Shown here: in pieces, positions 15,257 to 23,786 of the stretch
How positions within the stretch are numbered: the first letter of the stretch is position 1
Layout: the number at the start of each line of letters is the position of its first letter
Origin: Streptomyces sp. col6
GTDB taxonomy: Bacteria; Actinomycetota; Actinomycetes; Streptomycetales; Streptomycetaceae
NCBI RefSeq assembly: GCF_008042035.1
Contig: NZ_RDBL01000028.1
Span: forward strand, 1 to 64,000
DNA length: 64,000 nt
Direction: 5' to 3'
The notes under the pieces: generated by a model
What the model was told of the DNA's origin: nothing
Database searches by the model: none
The model's input: only the letters and a program-made list of their open reading frames with translations
Program-made: the position numbers and the translations under genes

Positions 15257-17323
15257 TCAGTCGCGTGGCGGAACGACGAATTCGCTCCAGACGCACTTGC
15301 CGGTCCCCCGGGACTCGACGCCCCAGGCATCCGCCAGCTGGTCGACGAGCATCAGGCCGCGGCCGGAGACCCCGGCCTCTCCGGCGTCCCGGCGGCGGGG
15401 CAGCGCGCTCGACCGGTCCTCGACGTCGACCCGCAGCCGCCGCTCGGGTCCGGTGAGCACCCGGATCGTGACGATGGCACCGCCGTCGGTGTGCATCAGG
15501 GCGTTGGTGACCAGCTCGTCGGCGGCGAGCTCGACCTCGTCGGCCCGGTCCTTGGCGCCCCAGGCCCGTACCGCCGCGCGGATCATGTGGCGCGCCGAGC
15601 TGAGCGCCTCGGGGTCGTTCTGCCCGACGTGCTGCTGGAGCCGGCCGCCCGGCTGGGGGGCCTGCGCGGCCTTGCGGCGCAGCAGCAGGATGGCCACGTC
15701 GTCCTCGCCGCCCCGCTCGTCCACCGAGACGCAGAGCCGGTCGGCGAGCCGGTCGAGATCCTGCGGGCCGTTCGTGATGAGGGAGGTGAGCCGCTGTGTG
15801 CCTTCGTCGAGATCGGCGCCCGGCAGCTCCACCAGGCCGTCGGTGAACAGCACCATGGTCTGCCCCGGGTCCAGCTCGACGGTGCCGACCGGGTATTCCA
15901 GCCGGCCGAACTCGGCGGAGAGCCCGAGCGGCAGCCCGCCCTCGGACGGCACCCGGTGGCAGCCGCCGTCGGCGTCGCGCACCAGCGGGTCGACATGGCC
16001 GGCGCGGACCAGCTGGACGACGCCGGTGGTCAGGTCGACCTCGGCGTAGGTGCAGGTCGCGAAGCGGTCGGTGTCAAGTTCGTGCAGGAAGACGGAGGCC
16101 CGCGCCATCACCGTCGCGGGGCTGTGGCCCTCGGCGGCGTACGCGCGCAGCACGATGCGGAGCTGGCCCATCACGGCCGCCGCGTGGGTGTCGTGGCCCT
16201 GGACGTCCCCGATGACGGCCCCGACCCGGCCGCCGGGCAGCGGGATGACGTCGTACCAGTCGCCGCCGATGTCCCGGCCCAGCCGTGCCGAGCGGTAGCG
16301 CACGGCGATCTGGGCGCCGGGCACATCGGGGATCCGGCGCGGCAGCATGGCCTGCTGGAGCCCTTCGGCGAGGTCGTGCTCCTGTTCATAGAGCATGGCG
16401 CGCTGGAGGCTCTGGGCGATGGAGCTGCCGAGGGCGAGCAGCAGGTTCCGCTCGTCGGCGGTGAAGCCGTCCTTGCCGCTGTAGAGCAGGCCGAGCGCGC
16501 CGATGGGACGGGCCTGGGCGATCAGCGGGAGATAGGCGGCGGACGTGATGCCGAGGTGGCTGATGTGCGGCCACAGGACGGGATACGAGGTCGCGAAGTC
16601 CTCGGCCGACTCGATGAAGCGGGGGCCGAGCGTGCGGACGACCTCGCTCATCGGGTACTGCTCGTCCGTCCGGGTGTACCGCGTGCCCGGTACGAACGAG
16701 CCCTCGGGCCCGTCGGCCACCAGATGAATGCGCCCGGCCTCGATCAGCCCCATGACCAGGCTGGTCGCGCCCAGCAGGACCATGCCCTCGGAGTTCTTGA
16801 GGACCTCGATGACGTCCTTGACGGTACGGGCGTGGGCCAGCGCGGCCGTGGTGGCGTCCACCAGGCTGGTCCGGCGCCTCAGCTCCTCGTCCAGCTCCCG
16901 GCGGGCGGCGGACTCGGCGAGCTCGGGGCCCGCGTCCCGGACGATGCCGATGATCCGGCGCGGCCGGCCGCTGTCGTCGCGCCGTACGAAGCCCTGGGTA
17001 TGCGCCCAGCGCAGCGTCCCGTCGCGCGACTGGAGGCGGAAGTACGCACCGTAGTTGCTGCGGCCGCTCTTCAGCACCTCGGAGACCATGGCGTCCAGCC
17101 GGACCCCCTCGTCGGCCGGCACGCGCAGCCCGAGCGTCTGGGGCCGGTTGTCGTACTCGTCGGCGCTCAGGTCGAACACCTCGAGGGCGGGCCGGTCCAT
17201 GTGCATGAGGCCGCTGTCGAGATCCCAGTCGAAGCTGCCCATTCGGTTCAGGGCGAGGCTGAGATCCGGGTGGGCGGGCCAGTCGTCCGGGAGTGACAGG
17301 GCACCCGCTACCCGATCATCCAT
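15257..17323 (-). CDS. PAS-GAF-PP2C-HATPase stress phosphatase/kinase (SpoIIE/RsbU type)
   Basis: The 688-residue multidomain protein shows, in order, a PAS domain (about 25-145), a GAF domain (about 165-320) with GSSIAQSLQRAMLYEQEHDLAEG linking on, a PP2C/SpoIIE phosphatase (about 345-560: GRDIGGDWYDV, VIGDVQGHD, LFTDGLVE, EDDVAILLLRR) and a C-terminal RsbW-like ATPase (about 580-685: ELVTNALMHTDG, GRGLMLVDQLA). This architecture is common in Streptomyces partner-switching control: the phosphatase dephosphorylates an anti-anti-sigma factor and the ATPase may be an anti-sigma kinase. The ATG at 17323 is used; a GTG nine bases upstream is possible. Target unknown. Confidence 0.88.
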   Translation of the reverse strand: MDDRVAGALSLPDDWPAHPDLSLALNRMGSFDWDLDSGLMHMDRPALEVFDLSADEYDNRPQTLGLRVPADEGVRLDAMVSEVLKSGRSNYGAYFRLQSRDGTLRWAHTQGFVRRDDSGRPRRIIGIVRDAGPELAESAARRELDEELRRRTSLVDATTAALAHARTVKDVIEVLKNSEGMVLLGATSLVMGLIEAGRIHLVADGPEGSFVPGTRYTRTDEQYPMSEVVRTLGPRFIESAEDFATSYPVLWPHISHLGITSAAYLPLIAQARPIGALGLLYSGKDGFTADERNLLLALGSSIAQSLQRAMLYEQEHDLAEGLQQAMLPRRIPDVPGAQIAVRYRSARLGRDIGGDWYDVIPLPGGRVGAVIGDVQGHDTHAAAVMGQLRIVLRAYAAEGHSPATVMARASVFLHELDTDRFATCTYAEVDLTTGVVQLVRAGHVDPLVRDADGGCHRVPSEGGLPLGLSAEFGRLEYPVGTVELDPGQTMVLFTDGLVELPGADLDEGTQRLTSLITNGPQDLDRLADRLCVSVDERGGEDDVAILLLRRKAAQAPQPGGRLQQHVGQNDPEALSSARHMIRAAVRAWGAKDRADEVELAADELVTNALMHTDGGAIVTIRVLTGPERRLRVDVEDRSSALPRRRDAGEAGVSGRGLMLVDQLADAWGVESRGTGKCVWSEFVVPPRD

Positions 17324-17533
17324 ATGCGTCACTCTGCCACTATTTGTCCGAATCTTCGACCGAACCGTCCATTTGGTGAACGTGCGATGGAACACATTCC
17401 CGGAAGCGCCGGCAGGGCCTGATCCCAAGGATTTCCGGCGTTCGAAGCCGGGGCTGAGGGCGAATACCGCCCGGTAACGCCACCCCCGCCCCGAAACCGG
17501 GCCTGAGCAGGGGCTAACGTGTGCGTCGGGGGT

Positions 17534-17552
17534 CGACTAAGCCTTGCCTTAC
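17534..17552. promoter_or_regulatory. Possible half iron-box before the FprA-type reductase
   Basis: The reverse complement GTAAGGCAAGGCTTAG resembles the left half of the actinobacterial DmdR/IdeR iron box (TTAGGTTAGGCT...). The right half does not match. It lies about 50 bases before the reductase start. Confidence 0.2.
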
Positions 17553-17597
17553 CAACCGGCCCTGCTCCTGATCGTCCGTTCGAAGGAACAGCTCGCC

Positions 17598-18965
17598 ATG
17601 ACACGCCCTGTCCGCGTCGCCATCGTCGGAGCCGGTCCCGCCGGCATCTACGCGGCGGACGCGCTGCTCAAATCCGACGCGGCCGCCGACCCGGGCGTCT
17701 CCATCGACCTGTTCGAGCGGATGCCCGCCCCCTTCGGCCTCATCCGCTACGGCGTGGCTCCCGACCACCCGCGCATCAAGGGCATCGTGCAGGCGCTGCA
17801 CCAGGTCCTGGACAAGCCGCAGCTGCGCCTCTTCGGCAACGTCGACTACCCGAACGACCTGGACCTCGACGAGCTGCGCACGTTCTACGACGCGGTCATC
17901 TTCTCGACCGGCGCCGACGCGGACCGCGCCCTGGACATCCCGGGCAACGAGCTGGACGGCTCCTACGGTGCCGCCGACTTCGTCTCCTGGTACGACGGCC
18001 ACCCGGACGTCCCGCGCACCTGGCCGCTGGAGGCCGAGAAGGTCGCCGTGCTGGGCGTCGGCAACGTCGCGCTGGACGTGGCCCGCATTCTCGCCAAGAC
18101 CGCCGACGAGCTGCTGCCGACGGAGATCCCGGCCAACGTCTACGACGGCCTGAAGGCGAACAAGGCCCTGGAGGTGCACGTCTTCGGGCGGCGCGGTCCG
18201 GCCCAGGCCAAGTTCAGCCCGATGGAGCTGCGCGAGCTGGACCACTCGCCGAACATCGAGGTCATCGTCAATCCCGAGGACATCGACTACGACGCGGGTT
18301 CGATCGAGACCCGGCGTGGGAACAAGCAGGCCAACATGGTCGCCTCCACGCTGGAGAACTGGGCGATCCGCGACATCGGCGACCGCCCGCACAAGCTCTT
18401 CCTGCACTTCTTCGAGTCGCCCGTCGAGATCCTCGGCGAGGACGGCAAGGTCACCGGGCTGCGCACCGAGCGCACCGAGCTGGACGGCACGGGCAACGTG
18501 CGGGGCACCGGCGCCTTCCACGACTGGGACGTGCAGAGCGTCTACCGGGCGGTGGGCTACTACTCGCAGGAGCTGCCGAAGCTGCCCTTCGACATCGCGT
18601 CCGGCACGGTGCCGCACGCCGCGGGCCGGGTGCTCGCGGGCGACGAGCCGATGGAGTCGGTGTACGTCACCGGCTGGATCAAGCGGGGCCCGATCGGCCT
18701 GATCGGGCACACCAAGGGCGACGCCAACGAGACGGTCGCCTGCCTGCTGGAGGACCACGCCGCCGGCCGGCTGCCCGCCCCGGAGCGGCCCGAGCCCGAG
18801 GCCGTCACCGCCTTCCTGGAGGAGCGCGGCATCCGCTACACCACCCGCGAGGGCTGGTACCGCCTCGACGCCCACGAGCGCGCCCTCGGTGCCGCACAGG
18901 ACCGTGAGCGGATCAAGGTCGTGGAGCGCGAGGGGATGCTGGACGCCTCGGAGGCCGGCCACTGA
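17598..18965 (+). CDS. fprA: Ferredoxin-NADP+ reductase, FprA type
   Basis: The 455-residue flavoprotein has an N-terminal FAD dinucleotide loop (VAIVGAGPAGIYAADALL), the FprA/adrenodoxin-reductase segment MPAPFGLIRYGVAPDHP, a second NADP-binding loop (VAVLGVGNVALDVARIL), GRRGPAQAKFSPMELREL, and the C-terminal YVTGWIKRGPIGLIGHTKGDA box. All agree with mycobacterial FprA, which moves electrons between NADPH and ferredoxins. The ATG at 17598 begins the FAD loop and has AAGGAAC upstream. It is a single gene, ending in a perfect hairpin. Its ferredoxin and cytochrome P450 partners are not nearby. Confidence 0.9.
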   Translation: MTRPVRVAIVGAGPAGIYAADALLKSDAAADPGVSIDLFERMPAPFGLIRYGVAPDHPRIKGIVQALHQVLDKPQLRLFGNVDYPNDLDLDELRTFYDAVIFSTGADADRALDIPGNELDGSYGAADFVSWYDGHPDVPRTWPLEAEKVAVLGVGNVALDVARILAKTADELLPTEIPANVYDGLKANKALEVHVFGRRGPAQAKFSPMELRELDHSPNIEVIVNPEDIDYDAGSIETRRGNKQANMVASTLENWAIRDIGDRPHKLFLHFFESPVEILGEDGKVTGLRTERTELDGTGNVRGTGAFHDWDVQSVYRAVGYYSQELPKLPFDIASGTVPHAAGRVLAGDEPMESVYVTGWIKRGPIGLIGHTKGDANETVACLLEDHAAGRLPAPERPEPEAVTAFLEERGIRYTTREGWYRLDAHERALGAAQDRERIKVVEREGMLDASEAGH

Positions 18966-18972
18966 CACCACG

Positions 18973-19014
18973 GCGAAGGCCCCGCACACCCAGAAGGGCG
19001 TGCGGGGCCTTCGC
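18973..19014. terminator. Hairpin terminator after the reductase
   Basis: Perfect 15-bp arms at 18973-18987 and 19000-19014 around a 12-base loop, between the reductase and the convergent chitinase gene. Confidence 0.9.
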
Positions 19015-19034
19015 CCTGAGGGGGGTCTGTGGGA

Positions 19035-20087
19035 TCAGCGCCCCTGGAGCGCCTTCACGTTGTCGCCGAAGGTCCAGTTCTTCGAGCCGTCCCAGTTCAG
19101 CGACCAGGTCATGAGGCCCTTGAGGCTGTTGCCGTAGTGGTTCCAGGCCTGCGAGACGAGGCCCGTCGACATGTAGCCGCCACCGGCGCCGGGCTGGGCG
19201 GGCAGACCGGGGACCTGCTTGTCGTACGGCACCCGGATCGTGGTGCCCTGGATGGTGAGGCCCTTGTCGAGGCAGTCGGTCTGCGCGGTGAAGCCCTCCA
19301 CGGTCCCGGCGGAGTACGAGTCGCCGGAACAGCCGTACATGCTGCCGTTGTAGTACTGCATGTTCAGCCACCAGAGCCGGCCGTTGTCGGCGTACTTCTT
19401 GATGACCGGCAGATAGGCACCCCAGATCGAGCCGTAGACGATGCTGCCGCCGGTGACGTACGCCGTTTCGGGCGCCATGGTCAGGCCGAAGTTGGACGGC
19501 ATCTGCGCGAGCACGCCGTCGATGATGCGGATCAGGTTGGACTGCGAGGCGGACAGCTGGCTGATGTTGCCGGTGCCGGTCAGGCCGGTCTCGATGTCGA
19601 TGTCGATGCCGTCGAAGTTGTACTTCTTGAGGATCGGCACGACCGTGTCGACGAAGCGGTCGGCGACGGCGGTGGAGCTGAGGTCGATGCCCGCCGTGGC
19701 GCCGCCGATCGACATGAGGGTGGTCAGCCCGGACGCCTTCGCCTGGCACATCTCGGCGGGGGTCGGCACCTTGACCGTCGAGTCCATCCCGTCCTCCCAC
19801 AGGACGGTGCCGTCCGAGAGGATGACCGGGAAGGCCGCGTTGATCACGTTGTAGCCGTGTTGCGGGATGCGGCTGTCGGTGACGGGGATCCAGCCCAGCG
19901 GCGGGTGCACGCCGTTGGAGGCGCCGTCCCAGTTCTCCCAGTAGCCCTGGAGCACCTTGCCCGACGGCTTCGACTTGACCGCACAGGTGTCGTCCTGCGC
20001 GGAACTCGGCGTGGCCGCGACGAGCATCTGGACGATGCACGCCGCCGCGAGGCCGGCCCCCAGCAGACGTGATGTGCGACCGAACAT
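19035..20087 (-). CDS. Secreted family 18 chitinase
   Basis: The 350-residue protein has a signal peptide (MFGRTSRLLGAGLAAACIV..., cleavage near SSA) and a GH18 catalytic barrel with the active-site motif YNFDGIDIDIETG, containing the catalytic Glu. The strands LQGYWENW, LMSIGG, MAPETAYV and WSLNWDG are also visible. There is no carbohydrate-binding or Fn3 domain, so it is a minimal bacterial chitinase that cuts beta-1,4-GlcNAc chains outside the cell. The gene stands behind a promoter whose -35 box is flanked by two dre-like elements, pointing to control by the GlcNAc regulator DasR. The stop is 20 bases after the terminator of the reductase gene. Confidence 0.92.
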   Translation of the reverse strand: MFGRTSRLLGAGLAAACIVQMLVAATPSSAQDDTCAVKSKPSGKVLQGYWENWDGASNGVHPPLGWIPVTDSRIPQHGYNVINAAFPVILSDGTVLWEDGMDSTVKVPTPAEMCQAKASGLTTLMSIGGATAGIDLSSTAVADRFVDTVVPILKKYNFDGIDIDIETGLTGTGNISQLSASQSNLIRIIDGVLAQMPSNFGLTMAPETAYVTGGSIVYGSIWGAYLPVIKKYADNGRLWWLNMQYYNGSMYGCSGDSYSAGTVEGFTAQTDCLDKGLTIQGTTIRVPYDKQVPGLPAQPGAGGGYMSTGLVSQAWNHYGNSLKGLMTWSLNWDGSKNWTFGDNVKALQGR

Positions 20088-20152
20088 GGCGGGACCTCTT
20101 CCTGGAATGGCATGCCCCTGACAACACGCAAGCGGAATGACGAACGCCGCCC

Positions 20153-20194
20153 AACGTAAAGTGGTCCAGACCTTCCGTCAATAGGTCTGGACCA
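20153..20194 (-). promoter_or_regulatory. Chitinase promoter with two inverted dre-like elements
   Basis: Reading the minus strand, TGGTCCAGACCT (20194-20183) and AGGTCTGGACCA (20173-20162) flank a 9-base core containing TTGACG (20181-20176). TACGTT (20158-20153) follows 17 bases later, giving an ideal -35/-10 pair. TGGTCCAGACCT is the repeat described in Streptomyces chitinase promoters and is close to the DasR dre consensus. Confidence 0.75.
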
Positions 20195-20212
20195 AAGTGG
20201 GGCCGGTGTGCC

Positions 20213-20809
20213 TCATGGGGAGGCGTGCTCGTTGCGGGCCCGCTCACGCACCCGGTCCGGATACTTCTCGGTGACCCGGACGGCGATCACCAGCAGGACG
20301 ATCGGGATGATCCAGTTGAACCAGTCACGGCCGGACGAGGTGTGCAGCGCGAGCAGACCCAGCAGCGCGGTCGCAGCGAAGACCGTGCCCCACAGCAACG
20401 TGAGCACCCGGTTGACGTGGTGGAACACCGGCGAGTCCCACACCTCGCGGGGTGTGGTCTCCCGGGCGTACTGCTCGGTGAACGGAACGAACGCCAGCGA
20501 GCCGAGCGCCACCACCGCGATCACGGCACTGGACAGCACCTGGGCGTACTTCTCCACCCAGTCGAGGTCCTGACGGTCCAGGAACAGCGCCAGCACGCTC
20601 AGCACCGCGAAGAAGACGATGCCGGTGACCTCCAGGGCCTTGAAGGAGCCCCGGAGCATGTCGGGCAGGTTGAGCACCAGGGCGGCCACCAGACCGGCCA
20701 GTGCGGCGTACTCCCAGGTACTGGGAGAGGCCACGACGATGAAAATGATCCACGGGGCGAACGCGAAGAACAGATTCCCGGTCCGCCGCCCGGAACGGGT
20801 TTCAGCCAC
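20213..20809 (-). CDS. Hypothetical membrane protein with five to six helices
   Basis: The 198-residue product has hydrophobic segments at about 13-30, 32-50, 58-78, 92-112, 138-156 and 164-182, with an Arg/Glu-rich C-terminus (VTEKYPDRVRERARNE). It begins with GTG at 20809, six bases after a strong GGGAGGTG. No catalytic motif or transporter signature is recognised. Its 3' end lies only about 20 bases before the chitinase operator. Divergent from the carotenoid oxygenase gene. Function unknown. Confidence 0.7.
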   Translation of the reverse strand: MAETRSGRRTGNLFFAFAPWIIFIVVASPSTWEYAALAGLVAALVLNLPDMLRGSFKALEVTGIVFFAVLSVLALFLDRQDLDWVEKYAQVLSSAVIAVVALGSLAFVPFTEQYARETTPREVWDSPVFHHVNRVLTLLWGTVFAATALLGLLALHTSSGRDWFNWIIPIVLLVIAVRVTEKYPDRVRERARNEHASP

Positions 20810-20996
20810 CGGACACCTCCCAGGGTGTGGCCCGGAACGGCGATGTGCCGCGTCTTCCATGGTGGGCCCGGGAGGCGAACGCCGCATTCCGCGTACCCGC
20901 GAGACGCGTTGCGGCGGACCGGGGCCGGGGATTGAATGAAGAGTCAGCCCGGCCCGTATCCGGGTGCGCCCCCACGTCCCGGCAAGGGAGGCCGCC

Positions 20997-22430
20997 ATGG
21001 CCGCACATGCCGCACATGCCTTCGACCCGAGCCGCGTGGTCCATCTCTCCGGCCGCTTCGCCCCCGTCACCGAGGAGGTCGACGAGGCCGAACTGAACGT
21101 GACGGGAGCCCTGCCCGACGAGCTGGACGGGGTGTTCCTGCGCAACGGGCCCAACCCCCGCTTCACGCCGGTCGGTTCGTACCTCTACCCGATCGACGGC
21201 GACGGCATGCTGCACGGGGTGTGGATCTCCGGCGGCCGGGCCCGCTACCGCAACCGGTTCGTCCGGACACCCGCCGTGGTCGCCGAGGAGCGGGCCGGGC
21301 GTGCGCTGTGGGGCGGGATCGAGTCGATGATCCTGCCCCAGGCGCCGGACGTCGAGCCGGAGTTGGCCGGCACCTTCCGCGACATGCCCGACATCAACGT
21401 GGTCCGCCACGGGGGACGGCTGCTGGCGCTCGCCGAGTCCGACTGCCCGTTCCTCATGACGCCGGACCTGCGGACGGTCGGCAAGGAGACGTTCGGCGGG
21501 GCGCTGCCGGCCGGCATCACCGCGCATCCGAAGACCGATCCGATCACGGGCGAGATGCTCGTCTTCTGCTACGGCCTGGAGGCGCCGTACCTCACCTGGT
21601 CCGCGATCGGCCCGCTGGGCGACGTGGTCAGCGGCCCCACCCTCGTCGAGGGGGTCGACGAGCCGATGATGATCCACGACATGGCGATCACCCCGCGCTT
21701 CCTGGTGCTGGTGCTGGCGCCGGTGTTCTTCGACATCGAGGCCGCCATGAGCGGCGGCTCCATGATCGACTGGCGGCCCGAACGCGGCACCCGGGTCGCC
21801 CTGATCCCGCGCGACGGGAGTCCGGTGCGCTGGGCCTCGGACGACGCCTTCTGGCTGTGGCACACGGTCAACGCGTACGACTCCGAGCCCAGCGGCGGAG
21901 ACGTGGTGCTGGACTATGTGCAGTGGACCCGCCTCTCCCTGGGCGCGCCCGTCGAGGGCGCGGCGCCCAACCACGCGGGCCTGGTGCGCGCGGTCATCGA
22001 CCCCGCGACCGGCACGATGCACCGCACGGTGCTGGACGACGCCCGGATGGAACTCCCCCGCACCGACGACCGGCTGATCGGCAGGCGCCACCGGCAGCTC
22101 GCCGTGGCCTCGGACTCGGGCGACCCGGACCTGCTGCCGGGCGAGTTCGACGAACTGCGCTGGTACGACGGCAACGACCCGTCCGGTACGCATGTCGCGT
22201 GGCGGGCCGGGAACCTCTCGGTCGGCGAGCCGGTCTTCGCCCCCGTCCCGGGCACCGGACCCGGTGAGGGCGGTTACTGGATGACGTACGCCACCGACCG
22301 CACCGACGCGAGCAGCTGGCTGCTCGTCATCCCGTCCGAGGACCCGGCGTCGGGGCCGGTGGCCCGGGTGCGCATACCGGTCCGGGTCCCGTTGGGCCTC
22401 CACGGGAACTGGCTGCCGACCGAGGAGTGA
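20997..22430 (+). CDS. Carotenoid cleavage oxygenase (RPE65/CCO family)
   Basis: The 477-residue protein carries the family's four iron-binding histidines in AHPKTDP, MMIHDMAIT, WLWHTVNAYD and GLHGNW, with the opening block FLRNGPNPRF and the segment DGDGMLHG. These non-haem Fe(II) dioxygenases split a conjugated double bond in carotenoids, apocarotenoids or stilbenes. The substrate is unknown, and no carotenoid-synthesis genes are in the window. The ATG at 20997 follows AAGGGAGG. It is a single gene facing the lipoprotein gene downstream (convergent, 28-base gap). Confidence 0.9.
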   Translation: MAAHAAHAFDPSRVVHLSGRFAPVTEEVDEAELNVTGALPDELDGVFLRNGPNPRFTPVGSYLYPIDGDGMLHGVWISGGRARYRNRFVRTPAVVAEERAGRALWGGIESMILPQAPDVEPELAGTFRDMPDINVVRHGGRLLALAESDCPFLMTPDLRTVGKETFGGALPAGITAHPKTDPITGEMLVFCYGLEAPYLTWSAIGPLGDVVSGPTLVEGVDEPMMIHDMAITPRFLVLVLAPVFFDIEAAMSGGSMIDWRPERGTRVALIPRDGSPVRWASDDAFWLWHTVNAYDSEPSGGDVVLDYVQWTRLSLGAPVEGAAPNHAGLVRAVIDPATGTMHRTVLDDARMELPRTDDRLIGRRHRQLAVASDSGDPDLLPGEFDELRWYDGNDPSGTHVAWRAGNLSVGEPVFAPVPGTGPGEGGYWMTYATDRTDASSWLLVIPSEDPASGPVARVRIPVRVPLGLHGNWLPTEE

Positions 22431-22458
22431 GCGCGTCGGCCCGTACAGGACCTGGTGA

Positions 22459-23598
22459 TCAGTCGTCCCGGGGCAGTCGGATGGACGTGGGCGGCGCCTC
22501 GCTCACGGGCGGCTCGTCCGGCTCCGACGGATCGCCGGACGGCTCGTCCGTGGGGTCGCCGGTCGGCGTGGGGCAGTGTGTCTCCCCGGGCGACCGGGCG
22601 GGAAGACCGCCGGCCACAGCCGGTTGACCGGGCGGCGTCGGCGTGTCCGTCGTCGGGCAGTCCTCCGGCGGCCGGGTGGGGGACGGTGACGGCTCCGGCG
22701 TCCTGTCGGGGCGCGGGGACGCGCTCGGCGTCCCGGGCTTCCTCGTACTCGGGGGCGGCAGATCGGGGAGCGGGCCGGTGATGTCGGTGCCGGGGTCGTA
22801 GGGCGGCGGCACTTCGGGCTCGCGGTCGCCGGCGCCCTCGTCACCGGCGGGCCGCGCGATCCAGCTGTGGTGCACCACATCGACGATGACCAGCTCCGCC
22901 ACCGGCCGCGCGGCGGGCTCGATGACGACGGTGCGCGCCGGGTCGAACCCCTTCCACCGCTCCCCCGCACCGGCAGCGGCGCCCCCCTCTCCGGTCGGCG
23001 GGGCCAACGGGTTGCCGCAGGCGCAGCGGACCCGGGGCAGCCCCCGGCCGTCCACCATGACCGCGGTGCCGGCCTGGAGGACGGACTGGTACGTGGTGAC
23101 GGCCCCGGCCCGGAAGCCGTGCCCGGTGACCAGCGTGTCGGCGCGCAGCTGGACGGGGGTCAGGCCGCGCAGAAAGCCGGCGAGACGGTCCCGCGGCACC
23201 GACACGGTGCGGGCGAAGGCCTCCTCCCTCGCCGGGTCGACAGCCAGCATCCGGATCAGGGCCTCGACGTCGCAGGACGGAACGGCGCGCGTACCGGCGT
23301 ACAGCCCCGGTGTCGATCCGGTGCGGGTGACCTCTTTTCCCTTGCCGGGCGCGGACGGCGAACGGGGCGCCCCGGACCGCGTGGCGTCCGGCCGCACGAC
23401 CGGACCGCCCGCGATGGAGGCGGTGAAGGGAGCGGTGCCGGGGTCGGCGGCGGGCTGGAGGAGTACGTCGCCCGCGCCGGCCGTCCCGGTGGAGGGGCCG
23501 CCGCCTTCGGAGGTGTCCCGGGTGCAGCCCGTGGCGAGGAGGAAGCCGGCGGAGAGCAGGGCGAGCACGGTGTGCCGCAGTCGTATGCGTGAGTGCAC
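22459..23598 (-). CDS. DUF6777-like exported lipoprotein
   Basis: The 379-residue protein has a lipoprotein signal with lipobox LLATGC near residue 22. It then has a folded region of about 250 residues (PGLYAGTRAVPSCDVEALI, VPRDRLAGFLRGLTPVQLRAD, VRCACGNPL, VVHHSWIARP) and a Pro/Ser/Thr-rich C-terminal 110 residues. The central cysteines (SCD, RCACG) may pair. This architecture fits the actinobacterial DUF6777 group, which has no assigned activity. It begins with GTG at 23598 behind AGGAG. It is divergent from the YndJ-type gene across a region with two palindromic operators. Confidence 0.7.
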   Translation of the reverse strand: MHSRIRLRHTVLALLSAGFLLATGCTRDTSEGGGPSTGTAGAGDVLLQPAADPGTAPFTASIAGGPVVRPDATRSGAPRSPSAPGKGKEVTRTGSTPGLYAGTRAVPSCDVEALIRMLAVDPAREEAFARTVSVPRDRLAGFLRGLTPVQLRADTLVTGHGFRAGAVTTYQSVLQAGTAVMVDGRGLPRVRCACGNPLAPPTGEGGAAAGAGERWKGFDPARTVVIEPAARPVAELVIVDVVHHSWIARPAGDEGAGDREPEVPPPYDPGTDITGPLPDLPPPSTRKPGTPSASPRPDRTPEPSPSPTRPPEDCPTTDTPTPPGQPAVAGGLPARSPGETHCPTPTGDPTDEPSGDPSEPDEPPVSEAPPTSIRLPRDD

Positions 23599-23709
23599 GA
23601 GAAGGTCTCCTGCCTGGTCACCGGTCTCCCGGTCGCTCCCCCCATGTCTGCCGCACATCGGTCGGCCCCGCAAGCCAACCGCCTCCCGGGAGGCGTGCGC
23701 CACTGCCGT

Positions 23710-23769
23710 CTTGAACGCGTTCAAGTAACCCCGTAGAGTCTGCGGCGACGACGGTTTGAACGCGTTCAA
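23710..23769. promoter_or_regulatory. Twin perfect palindromes, likely TetR-type operators
   Basis: CTTGAACGCGTTCAAG (23710-23725) and TTTGAACGCGTTCAAC (23755-23770) share the perfect 14-base palindrome TTGAACGCGTTCAA, with centres 45 bases apart. They occupy the divergent region between the lipoprotein gene and the YndJ operon. The second copy ends 17 bases before the YndJ ATG, suited to repression. No regulator gene is adjacent, so the protein must be encoded elsewhere. Confidence 0.75.
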
Positions 23770-23786
23770 CTCGGGGATGGTGAGTC

